From Sorex araneus (lineage: Eukaryota > Chordata > Mammalia > Eulipotyphla > Soricidae), in contig NC_073313.1 in assembly GCF_027595985.1 (NCBI RefSeq), forward strand, positions 87,855,453 through 87,919,452: DNA of 64,000 bases. Direction: 5' to 3'. How positions within the stretch are numbered: the stretch's first letter is position 1; each line of letters opens with the position of its first letter. The notes below the pieces were generated by a model that ran no database searches, had not been told where the DNA came from, and worked only from the letters and a program-made list of their open reading frames with translations. Below, piece after piece: positions 35,611-46,483 of the stretch. The translations under genes were made by a program, and so were the position numbers.

Positions 35611-35883
35611 GAGATGGAACTTGGATTAGAAAATTGATTAACAACTTTACTCATACGCTTGCTGACAGGCCTCAATTTCTTGGAGGCTGTTGTTTTCCTG
35701 AAGGCTCCAGTTTCGTGCCATGTGCTCCTGTGCTTAGGAGGACATGAACCAGAGCATGGCAGCTAGACTTCCAAAGGAAGAGAGAAAGCCAAGATGGAGG
35801 ACACAGTCTTTTTGATAACCTAATTTCAGAAGTTTAATACCATTACTATATTATCTTTCATTCGTTAGAAATGAGTCACTAAG

Positions 35884-36985
35884 GGAAAGAAATGAACAGA
35901 TGCTTCCTTTAAAAAAAAAGGAACATAAGCCAATAGACATATGGAAAAAAATGCACTCTGTCACTTATCATCTGGAAAATTCAAATCAAAACAACAAAAC
36001 AAAATATCTTCTCTCACCAGTAATACTGGCACACATCAAAAAGAACAAAAACAACCAGAGCTGGTGTGGTCATGGGGAAAAAAAGAACCCTCATTTATTG
36101 CTGTTGACTATGACAGCTGGTCCCACCTACTTGGAAAACAATATGGACACTTCTTGTAAAGCTACGAATTGAGCTTTCATACCATCCAGCAATTTTCCTT
36201 CTCAGCATGTACCCCAATGTCTCTAAAACACTATTTTGAAAAGACATTTGCACTCCTATGTACACATTTGCAATCCATTTCCAATAGGTCGCTGTCACTG
36301 TCATCCCATTGCTCATCGATTTGTTTGAGCGGGCACCAGTAACGTCTCTCATTGAGAGACTTATTGTTACTGTTTTTGGCATATCCAATATGCATGGGTA
36401 GCTTGCCAGGCTCTGCGGCGCGGGCTCGATACTCTCGGTAGCTTTCCGGGCTCTCCGAGAGGGGCAGAGAAATCAAACTCGGGTTGGCCGCGTGAAAGGC
36501 GAACGCCCAACCGCTGTGCTATCAATCCAATAGGTAAGATCTGCAAACAATCTGAATCTGAGTGTTGAAGAACTGGGTAAATAAGCTTTGGTATATATAC
36601 ATGCAGTGGTATACTATTCTCCTATAAAGAAAAAGGAAATGAAAGTTGTCCTTAGTTGGATGGAAATGGAGGGTATCATGCTGAGTGAAGTCCATCAGAA
36701 GATGCATAATGATCTCTCTCATATGCGGGATATAAAAATAAAACATAATCTGGGAGTGACAAATGGTCAAAGGCAGCAGAACTTTAGAATTGGCCTACAG
36801 AACTAAGCTTACCAAAGGCCGGGGAAGATGGTGGTTAGGAGGAAGCTCTGAGACAGTGGTGGAAGAAAGGACACTCTGGTGGAGGGTGTGGAATTGAAAA
36901 GTGGAATGCATGAAACCCTATCATTAACAGTATTGCAAATACTGCTTTAAAAATTGCTCCCCCCAAAAAAAAGGGAAAGAAAAAA
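35884..36985 (+). mobile_element. Old L1 3' end with ORF2 remnant, carrying a SINE
   Basis: TSD AGAAATGAGTCACTAAG at 35867-35883 and 36986-37002. The first part encodes a decayed ORF2 C-terminal region (MEKNALCHLSSGKFKSKQQN in one frame; WCGHGEKK and TYLENNMD in another). After the SINE come the ORF2 end (MEMEGIMLSEVHQK) and the 3' untranslated region. Frames are shifted. Confidence 0.88.
36290..36526 (-). mobile_element. SINE type B2 nested in the L1, antisense
   Basis: Complete copy with TSD TCCAATAGGT at 36280-36289 and 36527-36536. The B2 head complement GTGAAAGGCGAACGCCCAAC is well preserved. Confidence 0.94.
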
Positions 36986-37002
36986 AGAAATGAGTCACTA
37001 AG

Positions 37003-37590
37003 CTCAGGTCATACTGCTAGTGTGAAATAAGACTTTCCGTGCACTGGTAGGTCCTTGAGAATTGTATGAAAGATTTGCATACAAAACTTGGAAAACTCCA
37101 GTCTTGACTTTCAAGTCAGTTTATCGTACAGATAATGTAGATGGGTCCAGATCCCTTCCCAGATGTCCAAGTCTCTCTTTAACCTGTCAGTAATGACCAG
37201 GCCCTATCCCTGATGCTGCCTGGTTCTGTGAATGACTTCCTTGTCTCCCACTTGGTCTACTCGCTTCCCATGAACAATGGCCAGGTCCTGTCCCTGCATC
37301 ACTATCTCTATCCTGTGTAGGCTCTGGTCATATGTGTGTGTGTGAGATCCCTGTGCTTTGTACCCCAGCAGTTTCTGTCATACTGTCCTGGTTTTCCTAG
37401 TCTCCTGCCATGGCCATGAGCACATGGGGAAGACTCCTGTGCTCAGCATCTTATTACTTCCCGGGCATCTGAGCCCTGCCTGTATTCTGCCCCAGTCTGG
37501 CCCTGACTGGCCCACCTCTATTGTGCCCTGTGTCTGGGAGCACACCACTTCTGATCACGGAGACCCAGGGAGATTAAAATAAGTCCAGAG
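37003..37590. other. Unique sequence, CT/CCTG-rich
   Basis: No recognisable gene. A short plus-strand open frame at 37358-37582 has no domain. Confidence 0.45.
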
Positions 37591-37596
37591 ATCATG

Positions 37597-37700
37597 TGCT
37601 CAGAGAGAGACAGAGAGAGAGACAGAGAGAGACAGAGACAGAGAGAGATAGAGAGATAGAGACACAGAGACACAGAGAGAGAGTTCAGAAAGAGAGAGTC
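37597..37700. repeat. (GA)n/(GACA)n purine-rich tract
   Basis: GAGAGACAGAGAGAGACAGA and variants over about 100 bp. Confidence 0.93.
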
Positions 37701-37872
37701 ATGTGAGTGGGGGCTTCCTTTGTCTGCTGCCAAATCCCATCCCAGCCATCCCGTTATCTATTCTGATTGGCTTCCTATTCCATGGGCAGAGATTTAAAGT
37801 GACCTGGTGCTCCAAAACTCAGTTCCTGCTGTATCAGTACTCAAGAGAAGGGAAATTAAACTTCAACTCCTT

Positions 37873-38245
37873 TTTAAAAAAAATTTATTGAATCACTGAG
37901 AGATAGTTACAAGCTTTCATGTTTGGGTTACAATCACGCAATGATCAAACACCCATCCCTCCACCAGTGAACATTCTCCACCACCAATATCTCCAGTATA
38001 CCCCCCTTTCCCACCCCCCCTGCCTCCATGGCAGACAATATCCCCCATACTCTCTACTTTAGGGCACTATGACTTGCCACACAGACACTGAGAGGTCATC
38101 ATGTTTGGTCCGTTATCTACTTTCGGCACACATCTACCATCCCGACTGATTCCTCCAGTCACCATTTTCTTAGTGATCCCTTCTCTAGTCCATCTGCCTT
38201 CTCCCCTCCACTCACGAAGCAAGCTTCCAGCTAACTTCATCTCTT
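37873..38245 (-). mobile_element. L1 3' untranslated region, antisense
   Basis: TTGAATCACTGAGAGATAGT, CATCCCTCCACCAGTGAACA and TTCGGCACACATCTACCATC. Moderately diverged. Confidence 0.85.
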
Positions 38246-38317
38246 AAAGTTGAGGATTATCAGAATTTGAAGACATTTTATTTATTAATCTATATATCTA
38301 TTTCTTTATTTATTTTG

Positions 38318-38480
38318 CATTCTGGGGCCACATCTAGCTGTGCTCAGAGCCTATGCAAGGCTTTGTGCTCACAGATCACTCAGGTGGTGCTGAGTGGTGG
38401 AATAGGTATTTTGCAGTATGGGATCAAACCAAGTTAAACCACTTGCAAGAAAAATCTCTTAAATCCTGTACTAAATCTCT
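38318..38480 (-). mobile_element. Ancient SINE, antisense
   Basis: TCTGGGGCCACATCTAGCTG, CTCACAGATCACTCAGGTGG and GGGATCAAACCAAG. It belongs to the older layer, with the head almost lost. Confidence 0.65.
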
Positions 38481-39327
38481 AGTTCTAAGTACATTTTTAA
38501 ATTCACCATTATGGGGCATATTATTCTAGGTGGGGAGTCAGATATACAGTAGTACTAAAACAAGGAGAAAATTTTAAAAATGGTAATTGGCCTGTTTCTA
38601 TCTCTACAGTTTCTCATGTTTATTATTAAGCAGTATTTACTGTGAAGGTTCTCTGAACAAATATTCTAAAACAACAGTCCATGGACCAGTGCTGCTCTGT
38701 CGGTGTGCAAAGGTGTAAAATAACCGGTCATAACTGCTAGTCCATGAAATGGTATGAAGTACAGGTGCAGGTCTGCTCATGTAAAGAGGTTAAAAAATGC
38801 AAGGGTCAATAACTCTCATACAATTAATTGTCTTAGTCCTCTGAAGGTAGCAGGACCAGGTCAGTATGCTCAAACTAAGAGGTGAGCAAAATATTAGCCC
38901 TAATGGTATTTAGTTTCAGGGCCTTTGAACAAGTGGGAGCATAAAAAAATATTTTCACTTACAGGGATGTCTTTACAGAAATGCAGAAGGTATCCTGGAG
39001 CCTTAATTGTAGTCCAATTATTCCCATTCTGCTACCATCTTCATCTTTCTAAATCACTATAAGACTGTTCACCTACATCTACTTGGAAAAATTGAGTTTG
39101 TTCCAATGAGATTGATATGTCTGAGGAAAATTTGAGCATGACATGAATTTTTTTTTGTTTGCTTGAGAATGATTCTTTCATCAAGAAACACTAGGTGAAT
39201 ACAGAAAATTGCACCCAGCTGAAACTATACAGTAATAGTGCACAGACATCAAACATCTACCATTCATTAACATTTGGAATTAGAATTTTCCTTTTGTTTC
39301 AGGTAATACTCTTTTCATTGCTTCACA
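38481..39327. other. Unique AT-rich sequence
   Basis: About 38670-38760 (CAGTCCATGGACCAGTGCTG...AACTGCTAGTCCATGAAATG) faintly resembles an old DNA-transposon remnant. Otherwise nothing seen. Confidence 0.4.
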
Positions 39328-39366
39328 AAAATTTATATTCTACAGTACCTACATGCATCACTTGTA

Positions 39367-39606
39367 TCACTTGTCATACTGTTGATTATCGATTTGCTGG
39401 AGCGGGCTCCATTCCTCCCTCTCGCATGCTAGTGTAGCCCAATGGTATCTGCTCACTCCAGGAACACAAAGAGCCTCAAACCATTCATTCAGGATTTTGA
39501 CGAAAAAGTCTGTCCATCTCATAGGTGGGTGGTCACTCAGTCTTTTCATGTCCTGTGTAATCCAATTGGTAACATCTCTAGTCCAGGGGTCATCTCTAAA
39601 ACGCAT
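39367..39606 (-). pseudogene. RTE C-terminal region (broken ORF)
   Basis: 79 codons with the conserved RTE C-terminal wording: MRFRDDPWTRDVTNWI, DHPPMRWTDFFVK and RYHWATLACEREEW. It continues the protein across a frameshift at about 39606. The family stop and 3' tail follow. The 3' tail (CCCGCTCCAGCAAATCGAT on the minus strand, about 39388-39406) is shared with type B SINEs. Confidence 0.9.
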
Positions 39607-40214
39607 TACGTGTCCCGCCCATCTGATTTTTGATGCCTTGGCAAACGAGACAGTGTCCCTGATTCTTGATCATTGAAGGAGGTCAGAACTCCAGATTCCT
39701 TCTCTCCCTTGAGTGAAACGTGGTACCCCAAGCATAGCTCTTTCCATTCCTCTTTGGGAGAACCGAATAGCATTCTCATCCTGTTTTCATAGACCCAGGT
39801 CTCTGAGGCATATGTTAGTGCAGGAAGAACGGTGGAGTCAAAAAGATGTGCCCTGAGCTGGAGATTCTTCGTCCTCTTAACCACTTCTTCGACGCTCTTG
39901 AAGGCATTACATGCTGCTCTCTTCCTTCTGCGCAGTTCTCGTGCCAAGTTCCTCATGTTGAGTTCTCGACCCAGGTACACATAGCTGTTGCATTCGGAGA
40001 TGATTGTTCCGTTAAGAGCGAATGGAACGTCAGGGACTAGTTTGTTTTTCATGAACGTTGTTTTGGTGAGATTCAGCTGAAGTCTGACCTTTCCACACTC
40101 GCTGTCGAAGTCGGCCAGCATTTGTGCCACTTGGCTAATGTTTGGTGTTATTAGAACGATGTCATCATCGAAGCAGAGGTGGTGTAGATGCTGACCATCT
40201 ATCTTCACTCCCAT
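39606..40214 (-). pseudogene. RTE reverse transcriptase palm and thumb (broken ORF)
   Basis: 202 open codons starting MGVKIDGQHLHHLCFDDDIV. The palm motif reads F-D-D-D where RTE and other non-LTR enzymes normally have F-A-D-D, one substitution beside the two catalytic Asp residues. Further on are LQLNLTKTTFM, YVYLGRELNM, RRRKRAACNAFKS and LPALTYASETWVYENRM. After about residue 150 a short deletion and a frameshift garble the end. The following C-terminal piece is in another frame (39606-39367). Confidence 0.92.
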
Positions 40215-41613
40215 TCCTTCCCATTCCAGTCATCGCATGCCGTTCTTGAGGGTGGCACTAAAGAGTCTCGGTAAAAATGGTATCACCCTGCCGAACCCCT
40301 CTCTTTACGTCAGTGATCACTTCCTTGTAGAATGGTGAGATCCTGATGATGAATCTGTAATACAGCTCATGGAGGATCTTGATGTACTAAATTTGAATGC
40401 CCTGTTTGGCTAGGGCTTCAATGACTGCTTCAATCTCAACAGAATCAAAGGCCTTATTTAAATCGATGAAAATTATACAGAGCAGCATTTTGAACTCTCG
40501 CGAAACTTCAATGAGCTTGGTCACCATGTATATATGGTTGATTGTGCTGAATCCTTTTCAGAACCCAGCTTGCTCACATGGTTATCTAGTGTTCTTCCTA
40601 TTCTCTTCAGGATGACTCGAGTGAACAACTTGTAGACGACGGACAACAGGCAGATTGGGTGATAGTTGCCGATGTCGTGGATGTCTCCCTTCAACAGTAC
40701 AGTCCTGCTGTTTTTCCATCAGGACGGAACCTTGCATTCAGACAGGTAGCGTGTGAAGAGCTGAGCCAGTGTATTGATGAGTACTGGAGGCAGATTCTTC
40801 AGGTGATCGGATCTGACCTTGTCTGGCCTGGGTGCTGTACACGTCTTTACCTACAAAATAACATGTTGGATTTCAGAAGGGAGGACATTGGGAATGACAT
40901 ATCATCCATCCTGCGGAATTTGGTATGTGGCTAGGTGGACATGGCTGTCGAAGAGATCCGAATAGAAATTGTAAATAATCCTCTCCATTGCCCTTCTGGA
41001 AGATGTAATAGATCCATCAGGATGTTGGAGGGCAGTCATCTTGGTCTTGTAGTTGGCGAAGGACAGGCGAGCATTGCAAATACTTTTCCTAGCTTCTGTT
41101 ACATTGGCCACACTGCTACTCTTCTCTCTTTGAGGACTTCCTTAATCGCTTCTCTGCACAGCTTTGGAATCCCAGATGTTAGCTTGTGGTTGCCTAAGGC
41201 TCATGCCAAACCACGTTGACGAATGAGCTCGAGAGTTTCTGAAGACAGGTGTCTATATGTGGTTTTCTCACTTTCGGCATTCTTAGCACAGTCAGGAGGT
41301 GCTGAACCAGTAGATTGTATTCCTCATCGATGTTGTCAACGATGGCATCTTCTCACGTTGCCGCAATAGTGCCTAAGAGCTCCCAGTTGGTGGTCATTCT
41401 GGGAGTTCTCTTCTTAAACTTAAACTTTGCAGACCGTTCTCCCCGCTATGTGAAGTAGAATTTTGCATGAAGGAGATGGTGGCCCAATCCAGTTTGGAAT
41501 TTTGGGACAACAGTGACATTGGTCAGGCAAAACCTTCGATTGAATATGATATGGTCAATGTCATTGCGGAACTGTCCACCGGGAGACTCCCATGTTCATG
41601 TCCAACATTTAGA
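40215..41613 (-). pseudogene. RTE linker and N-terminal reverse transcriptase (decayed)
   Basis: No long frame survives, but the family order can be followed: an end-of-nuclease piece, then a recognisable 70-codon stretch at 41111-40902 (MANVTEARKSICNAR, RRAMERIIYNFYSDLFDSHV), then KPDKVRSDHLKNLPPVLINT-like text and LCIIFIDLNKAFDSVEIEAV (the first RT Asp region) at about 40480-40430. GVRQGDTI at about 40280 is followed by a one-base shift, and a stop lies at about 40235. Confidence 0.85.
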
Positions 41614-42273
41614 TTAGGCCTTCTGGAACTGTGAGTTACCATGGATAGCCTTGGTCGACATGATGAACTCAGACAGTCTCTCAACCTTTTTGTTCCATTC
41701 TAGGCCATGGGTCCCAATGTGGAGTTCTTCAGGCAACCTTCTTGGTCCTATCTTGGCATTAAAATCACCAACAATGATCTTGTAGAAGGTGTGGTCTTCT
41801 TTATACAACTTCTCCAGCTCCATGTAGAAATTCTCAATTTCTCCTCCATCATAGTTGGATGTTGGTGTGTAGACGATGAAGATAGAAACTGCCGGCAGTG
41901 AGCCACATCTATACAAGCGTAATCGTCTGATTAGGTTTGTTAGGCATTCAAATGAATCAATGCTCATGGCCAAGTTCATGTTGACAAGGACACCAACACC
42001 AACACCACTGTCACCTCTGTTGTTGCATGTTCCGAGGAACAGTTCTTCTCCAGTGTCAAAAATGGCATAATGTGATAGATGCCTTCTCATTTCAGTCAGA
42101 CCAATGACGTCGTACTTGATCTTCTGTGCTTGCACCATCAGGTCTTCGATGGATGCTTCCGATGCCAGCATATGTGCGTTGAAAGTACAGACAGTCATTT
42201 TAGTTCTTTGTTTTGGCAGTCTAGTTTGTCCCCGAGATTTTATCAGCCTCTCCTTGCTCATCCTTCTTAACAC
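41614..42273 (-). pseudogene. RTE endonuclease domain (broken ORF, N-terminal part)
   Basis: An open stretch of 219 codons. Endonuclease motifs in order: MTVCTFNAH near residue 26, VIGLTEMRRHL (the Glu ligand) near residue 56, VYTPTSNYDG near residue 134, and VGDFNAKIG (Asp and Asn of the active site) near residue 167. It then continues to HGLEWNKKVERLSEFI and a stop after NSQFQK. Past the stop the frame reads on to PKFQTG-LGHH-LLHA at about 41510, where the family has the catalytic S-D-H motif. Here the Asp is replaced by Gly and the Ser by Leu, so the nuclease site is lost. In the intact family this domain nicks target DNA to start reverse transcription. Confidence 0.92.
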
Positions 42274-42806
42274 TCCCGTACGGGGGGCTCTTTCAGTCTT
42301 AGGCCGATTAAGCCCATTGTTGTCACTGTTTTTGGCATATCAAATATGCCATGGGTGGCTTGCCAGGCTCTGCCGTGTGGTTGGGGTACTCTCGGTAGAT
42401 TGCCGGGCTCTCCGAGAGGGATGGAGGCTTTTAGGGCGCCCTCCAATTGCCCTAATAGGTTTTCCCATGATTCACACCATATTTGAACCTCATCAAATAT
42501 GGTGTGGAAATTATTGAAAATGGGTATTAAGTGTCTTATGGTGTGTACAGAAAGCGGCCAGGAGCGTGGCAGTGGCTGGGTAGTGGAGGTTAGCTGGTGA
42601 GGTGTTTATCTGGCACCGGTAGGGTGGGGTGTCTGGGTTTGATCCTTGGGGCACTGGAGATTGGAGGAGGCAGGCAGAGGATCTTGTTTCTGGGTCCTGT
42701 TGAGCCTGGAGTCCAAGGTCGCAAAGTTCTGCTTTACCTGGTTCTGTGGGGCTTCACTTATGTGTGAGGTTTGACCCGAGTGTCCGGAAAGCTGGCTGGA
42801 GTGTGG
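42274..42806 (-). other. RTE 5' region, partly shared with the type B SINE body
   Basis: Minus strand: about 380 bp of sequence unique in this window, then 42427-42316, which matches the type B SINE middle (CCATCCCTCTCGGAGAGCCC, then CACGGCAGAGCCTGGCAAGC and GATATGCCAAAAACAGTGAC), then the coding start region. The TSD outside 42806 shows that this region belongs to the element. A GGGTTTGATCC word at about 42635 on the plus strand resembles a tRNA box B, but in the opposite orientation to the element. Confidence 0.8.
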
Positions 42807-43023
42807 AAAATTTATATTCTACAGTGTCTACATCCATAAACTAGCTTTACTTTTGCTTAAGGTAAAGTATTAAATTTGTTGTAGCCTGTCTGTATTTCTT
42901 AATAATTTACTTGTATAAAACTGTGCTGGTATAAACTAACTTTAGTTTTGTTCAAGGCAAAGTGTTAAGTTTGTTGTAGTATGTCTGTATTTTTTAATAA
43001 TTAACTTGTATATAACTGTGCTG

Positions 43024-43205
43024 GGACCAGGGAGATGGCTCAAAGGAATAAAGTGCATGCTTTGCATGTTGAGGCCTTGAGTTTGATCTCTAGCAATGCA
43101 AGCTTGTCCTACAGCACTGCTTTGTGCAGCCCTGGAGGCCCCTAGCATCACCACACCTGAGTAATGCTGCATTACACCTAACCAGAAGGCTACAAATCTG
43201 GACCA
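43024..43205 (+). mobile_element. Older tRNA-derived SINE of different head
   Basis: ACCAGGGAGATGGCTCAAAG, CATGCTTTGCATG and GAGTTTGATCTCTAGCAATG have tRNA-like box A/B spacing. The body differs from types A and B. Probably an older insectivore SINE; family not identified. Confidence 0.6.
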
Positions 43206-44140
43206 AGAATAGTGGGAGTGGCATAACAAATCAAACTGTACTTCCTTTCATTTTTTTACATATTTATTGTTGTTACTCTAACCCCATTTCCCCCATTAGC
43301 CATGTGCTTTTATTTAGAATTTGCTACATCGAATGACTCTGTGTGTCATGCTATAGTAGAACTGATTATATATTATATATTTATTTTTACTTTCTTATGA
43401 GAGTGATTTTGAATGGACTTGGCAAGCAATGAAAATCAAGTTAGCAAAGACTTGAAAAGGAAGAGAAGCAGTATAGTATAAAGGAGATATTATATTATGT
43501 TATATCTTTGGTGGAAGATATTATATCTTTGATGGAAGACCATTCATAGACACTATCTAAAGATTCCTCTGGTGGATTTTCTAAAAGTTATTTTTATTCT
43601 GGCTTCTGGGTTTTCTGCTCTTCTGACCTTGGATCTTTTTTCACAGCAAGGTACTGTTTCTCTGGAGTATATGATAGTGAAGGGCTAGGAATAGACTGTC
43701 AAAAAATTTGGACTTTCTTCTCTTGATTCTCTGACCTTGAGCAAGGCTAATAGTTTCTGCCAATTGCATTTCCCTTCTGAGATCAAACCTGTAAGACATG
43801 CAGGGACTGTTGACTGTGGATCTGTGACATCTAATCCTGAGGTGATCATAGTCAAATTCCATACTGGTCTGGGACATTTATAATACTAGCCCTCCTCTCC
43901 TATGACTGGGACATTTGACTCCATGGGAAGAGGCCCAGTTAGCCTAATTAATTTATCTTTCTCTTTTTTTTCACAGTTCATTCTCTTATCACTTTCATCT
44001 TTAGGAATGATATGCCACATAATGGTTTGATATTTGGGCTCTGGGTCTACCACTTAATGGTTCTGTGACCTTCAGCTACTTCTTGCTTCCTTATCTTTAA
44101 AACTGATATTATAACAGCACCTACCTTTTTGGCTTTAAAA
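43206..44140. other. Unique sequence
   Basis: No gene or repeat recognised. Contains a short direct repeat ATATTATATCTTTG(G/A)TGGAAG at 43498-43540. Confidence 0.45.
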
Positions 44141-44142
44141 AG

Positions 44143-44475
44143 CATCTAGAGCTGAGTGAGTTCTTTGTATACATGGTATTAATCAACACCAGAAGTCTGA
44201 GGAGCTTAGGTAGAGATAAAAACAAAGTGATTCCACCATATCACTGTCATCCTGTTGCTCATTGATTTGCTCGAGTGGGCACCAGTCACGACTTCATTGT
44301 AAGACTTGTTACTGTTTTTGGCATATTAATATGCCACGGGTAGCTTGCCAGGCTCTGCTGTGCGGGTGAGATACTCTCAGTAGCTTGCTGGGTTCTCTGA
44401 GATAGGCAGAAGAATCGAACCCAGGTCAGCCGTGTGAAAGGCAAATGTCCTATCCGCTGTGCTATCACTCCAAGC
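44143..44475 (-). mobile_element. Extended type B SINE, copy 2
   Basis: The same SINE plus about 95-bp extension as 35270-35610, roughly 93% alike by eye over the extension, including the shared shortening near ACTTCATTGT(A/G)AGACTTG. I see no clear TSD. Confidence 0.85.
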
Positions 44476-44697
44476 CAAAGTGATTTCATGTTATTGAATT
44501 CTATCAGTGGAGGAAATAAGTTGTATTTATCTACAATTCTTTAGGATTCAGCTATTGAATTTAAAAGGTGCAATTGTGATTATAGTTTCTACTTATGAAA
44601 TAGGCATTGACCCATTTCTTTTACTAAATACTGTTCTTGCCTTTAAACAAGGCTCAGTAATGTTTCTCTATATCTTTGCATTAATAATGAACACATA

Positions 44698-45562
44698 TCC
44701 TTTCCTCTCCCACCCCATGAAGCCCTGAGATGCCGTGCATGAATGCCACCCCTCCCACTCGCTACTTATTAAGTTCCTTAATGGCTATGACCCCAGAGAT
44801 GCACAAACAAATCTTGCAACTGAGTGGCTCTTGGTAAAAATCTCTCCAGACCTAATTATTAAAATTTTAGAATTCCAAGTTTGTGTGGCTGCTCTTGTGG
44901 CCATGTGACATCATATGCTATTCATAACCAGCAATAGAAAACTGTTGGTATACAACATTCCATAATCTCAGGCCTAGCTAGGCCTGGATGTAAACATCGT
45001 TTTCTGTTATTGTTACTGTTACTTTAACTGACTTTCTTGCTGTTTCCGTTGGCTAAGTTAATTTGCATATTTGGCCTATGTGGCTGAATATCATTGGTTA
45101 GTACATCAACCTACTAAATAAAAAGTGGTTGAACAGGCTGCTTTCCAGCAGGCCACAACACAAAAACCTCCGGAGACAGTCATGTGATCCTCCCCCAAAA
45201 TGTATATTTCTTTTGCAAGTGAAATGCCTTGGACTGTCAAGTAAAACTGCAACATTGTTGCAACAGAAAACAAGTTGTCTAATGTTACCTTTTCGGCAGG
45301 TTTGAGTGTTGGAGAAAAATTCCAAATAATGATGATAGGACTGGTGTCTAAATATTGAATGTGATCAAAGTAGAGAGAGAGTAATGTGGAAATTATCTGT
45401 CACAGAGGCAGAGGTAGGGGTGGATCAGGGGTTTACTGTGTATTTGGTGGTGGAAAATGTGCACTGGTGAAGGTATGGGTGTTTGTTCCTTGTACAGCCG
45501 AGATTCAAACACGAAAGCTTTGTAACTGTTCTCACAGTGATACAATGAATAAATTTAAAAAA
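44698..45562 (+). mobile_element. L1-tailed non-coding element
   Basis: 865 bp with a perfect 16-bp TSD TAATAATGAACACATA (44682-44697 and 45563-45578). The last 250 bp match the 3' untranslated region of one L1 subfamily (compare 52225-52560). The first 600 bp contain no ORF2 sequence but share text with 6425-6743. It looks like an L1-mobilised element without coding region, or an L1 subfamily with a long 3' region. Confidence 0.82.
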
Positions 45563-45578
45563 TAATAATGAACACATA

Positions 45579-46205
45579 GGTTATACATTCCTAACAAAAA
45601 TATACTTTATCTTGAAACACTAGCACATTAGATAAAATGTTAATTGGCCCTCCCCAGGGAGGAGTGGAGAGAATCTAGCTGTGCAAAGGCCAGAAATACT
45701 GTGAAATGTCCAACAATTCATAGGAAAGTCCTCCATAACAAATAATTCCCCTTCCTCAATGAGAAAAACACCGAGATTGAGGAACCTTGCTTTAATACAA
45801 TGCCTAAATGTGAGGAACTTTATAAGTTCTTCCTAAATATGTGTTGAATGACTAGGTAAAGTTTTGTGAAGACAGTAAAGTGATTTAGTGGCAAAGACAG
45901 GGTTTGACAGACAATGTTAGAGAGAATGAATTAAGCCTCGTGGTATTCAATGAAGTCACCACAACACAAAGACTAGTGTTTTCCAATCCAGGTATTCATT
46001 AAGGTCAATCTGTTCCTGGGATATACATTTTTAAGATATTTCAAACAGCATTCTATCAGAGTATTTTGAGTCTGCGCATCTTTATTATTCAATATTTTCA
46101 TTGAAAATATTGAAGAACCTAGGAATTGCAAAGGAACAGAGACCTGCAGCCACCGCGTCTGCATTGGCTGCATCGTGTTGATGTGCTACTGTTCTTTCTT
46201 TTTCT
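45579..46205. other. Unique sequence
   Basis: Nothing recognised. Confidence 0.45.
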
Positions 46206-46209
46206 TTTC

Positions 46210-46483
46210 TTTTTTTTAATGAATCACCATGAGATACAGTTGGAGACTTACAAATTTTCATGATTATGTTTTAGTCATACAATGATCGAGTACCCATCCC
46301 TCCACCAGTGCCCATTCTCCACCACCAATGTTTCCAGTGTCCCTCCCGCCACCCCCACCCCATCCTCCCCTCCCTGCCTCTGCGGCGGACACATTCCCTT
46401 TTACTCTCTCTCTCTCCTTTTGGGTGTTATGGTTTGTAATATAGGTACTAAGCGTCCATCATGTTTGGTCCATAGTCTACTTT
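46210..46483 (-). mobile_element. L1 3' untranslated region, left piece
   Basis: AATGAATCACCATGAGATAC to CATAGTCTACTTT. It resumes at about 47541 (ACTTTCAACACGCATCTCCC) after the LTR and runs to about 47705. Confidence 0.88.

Larger units (their letters stand above)
39347..42806 (-). mobile_element. Near-full-length RTE-clade retrotransposon (RTE1_Sar-like)
   Basis: A 3,460-bp element flanked by a perfect 19-bp TSD AAAATTTATATTCTACAGT (39328-39346 and 42807-42825); similarity continues weakly for another dozen bases. On the minus strand it has about 530 bp of 5' region, an APE-type endonuclease (42273 to about 41480), a reverse transcriptase region (about 41100-39650), a conserved C-terminal part (39606-39367) and a short tail with ACAAGTGAT repeats instead of poly(A). 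The size fits RTE/BovB elements (about 3.2-3.4 kb). By memory the protein phrases are closer to nematode RTE proteins than to bovine BovB, and a transfer between parasitic nematodes and the common shrew has been published. The reading frame is broken by several stops and shifts, so the copy cannot make its protein. Confidence 0.93.

Noticed and set aside
39347-42806. A functional reverse transcriptase gene
   Set aside because: At least three frame shifts, several stops and changed catalytic residues. Only a pseudogene is supported.
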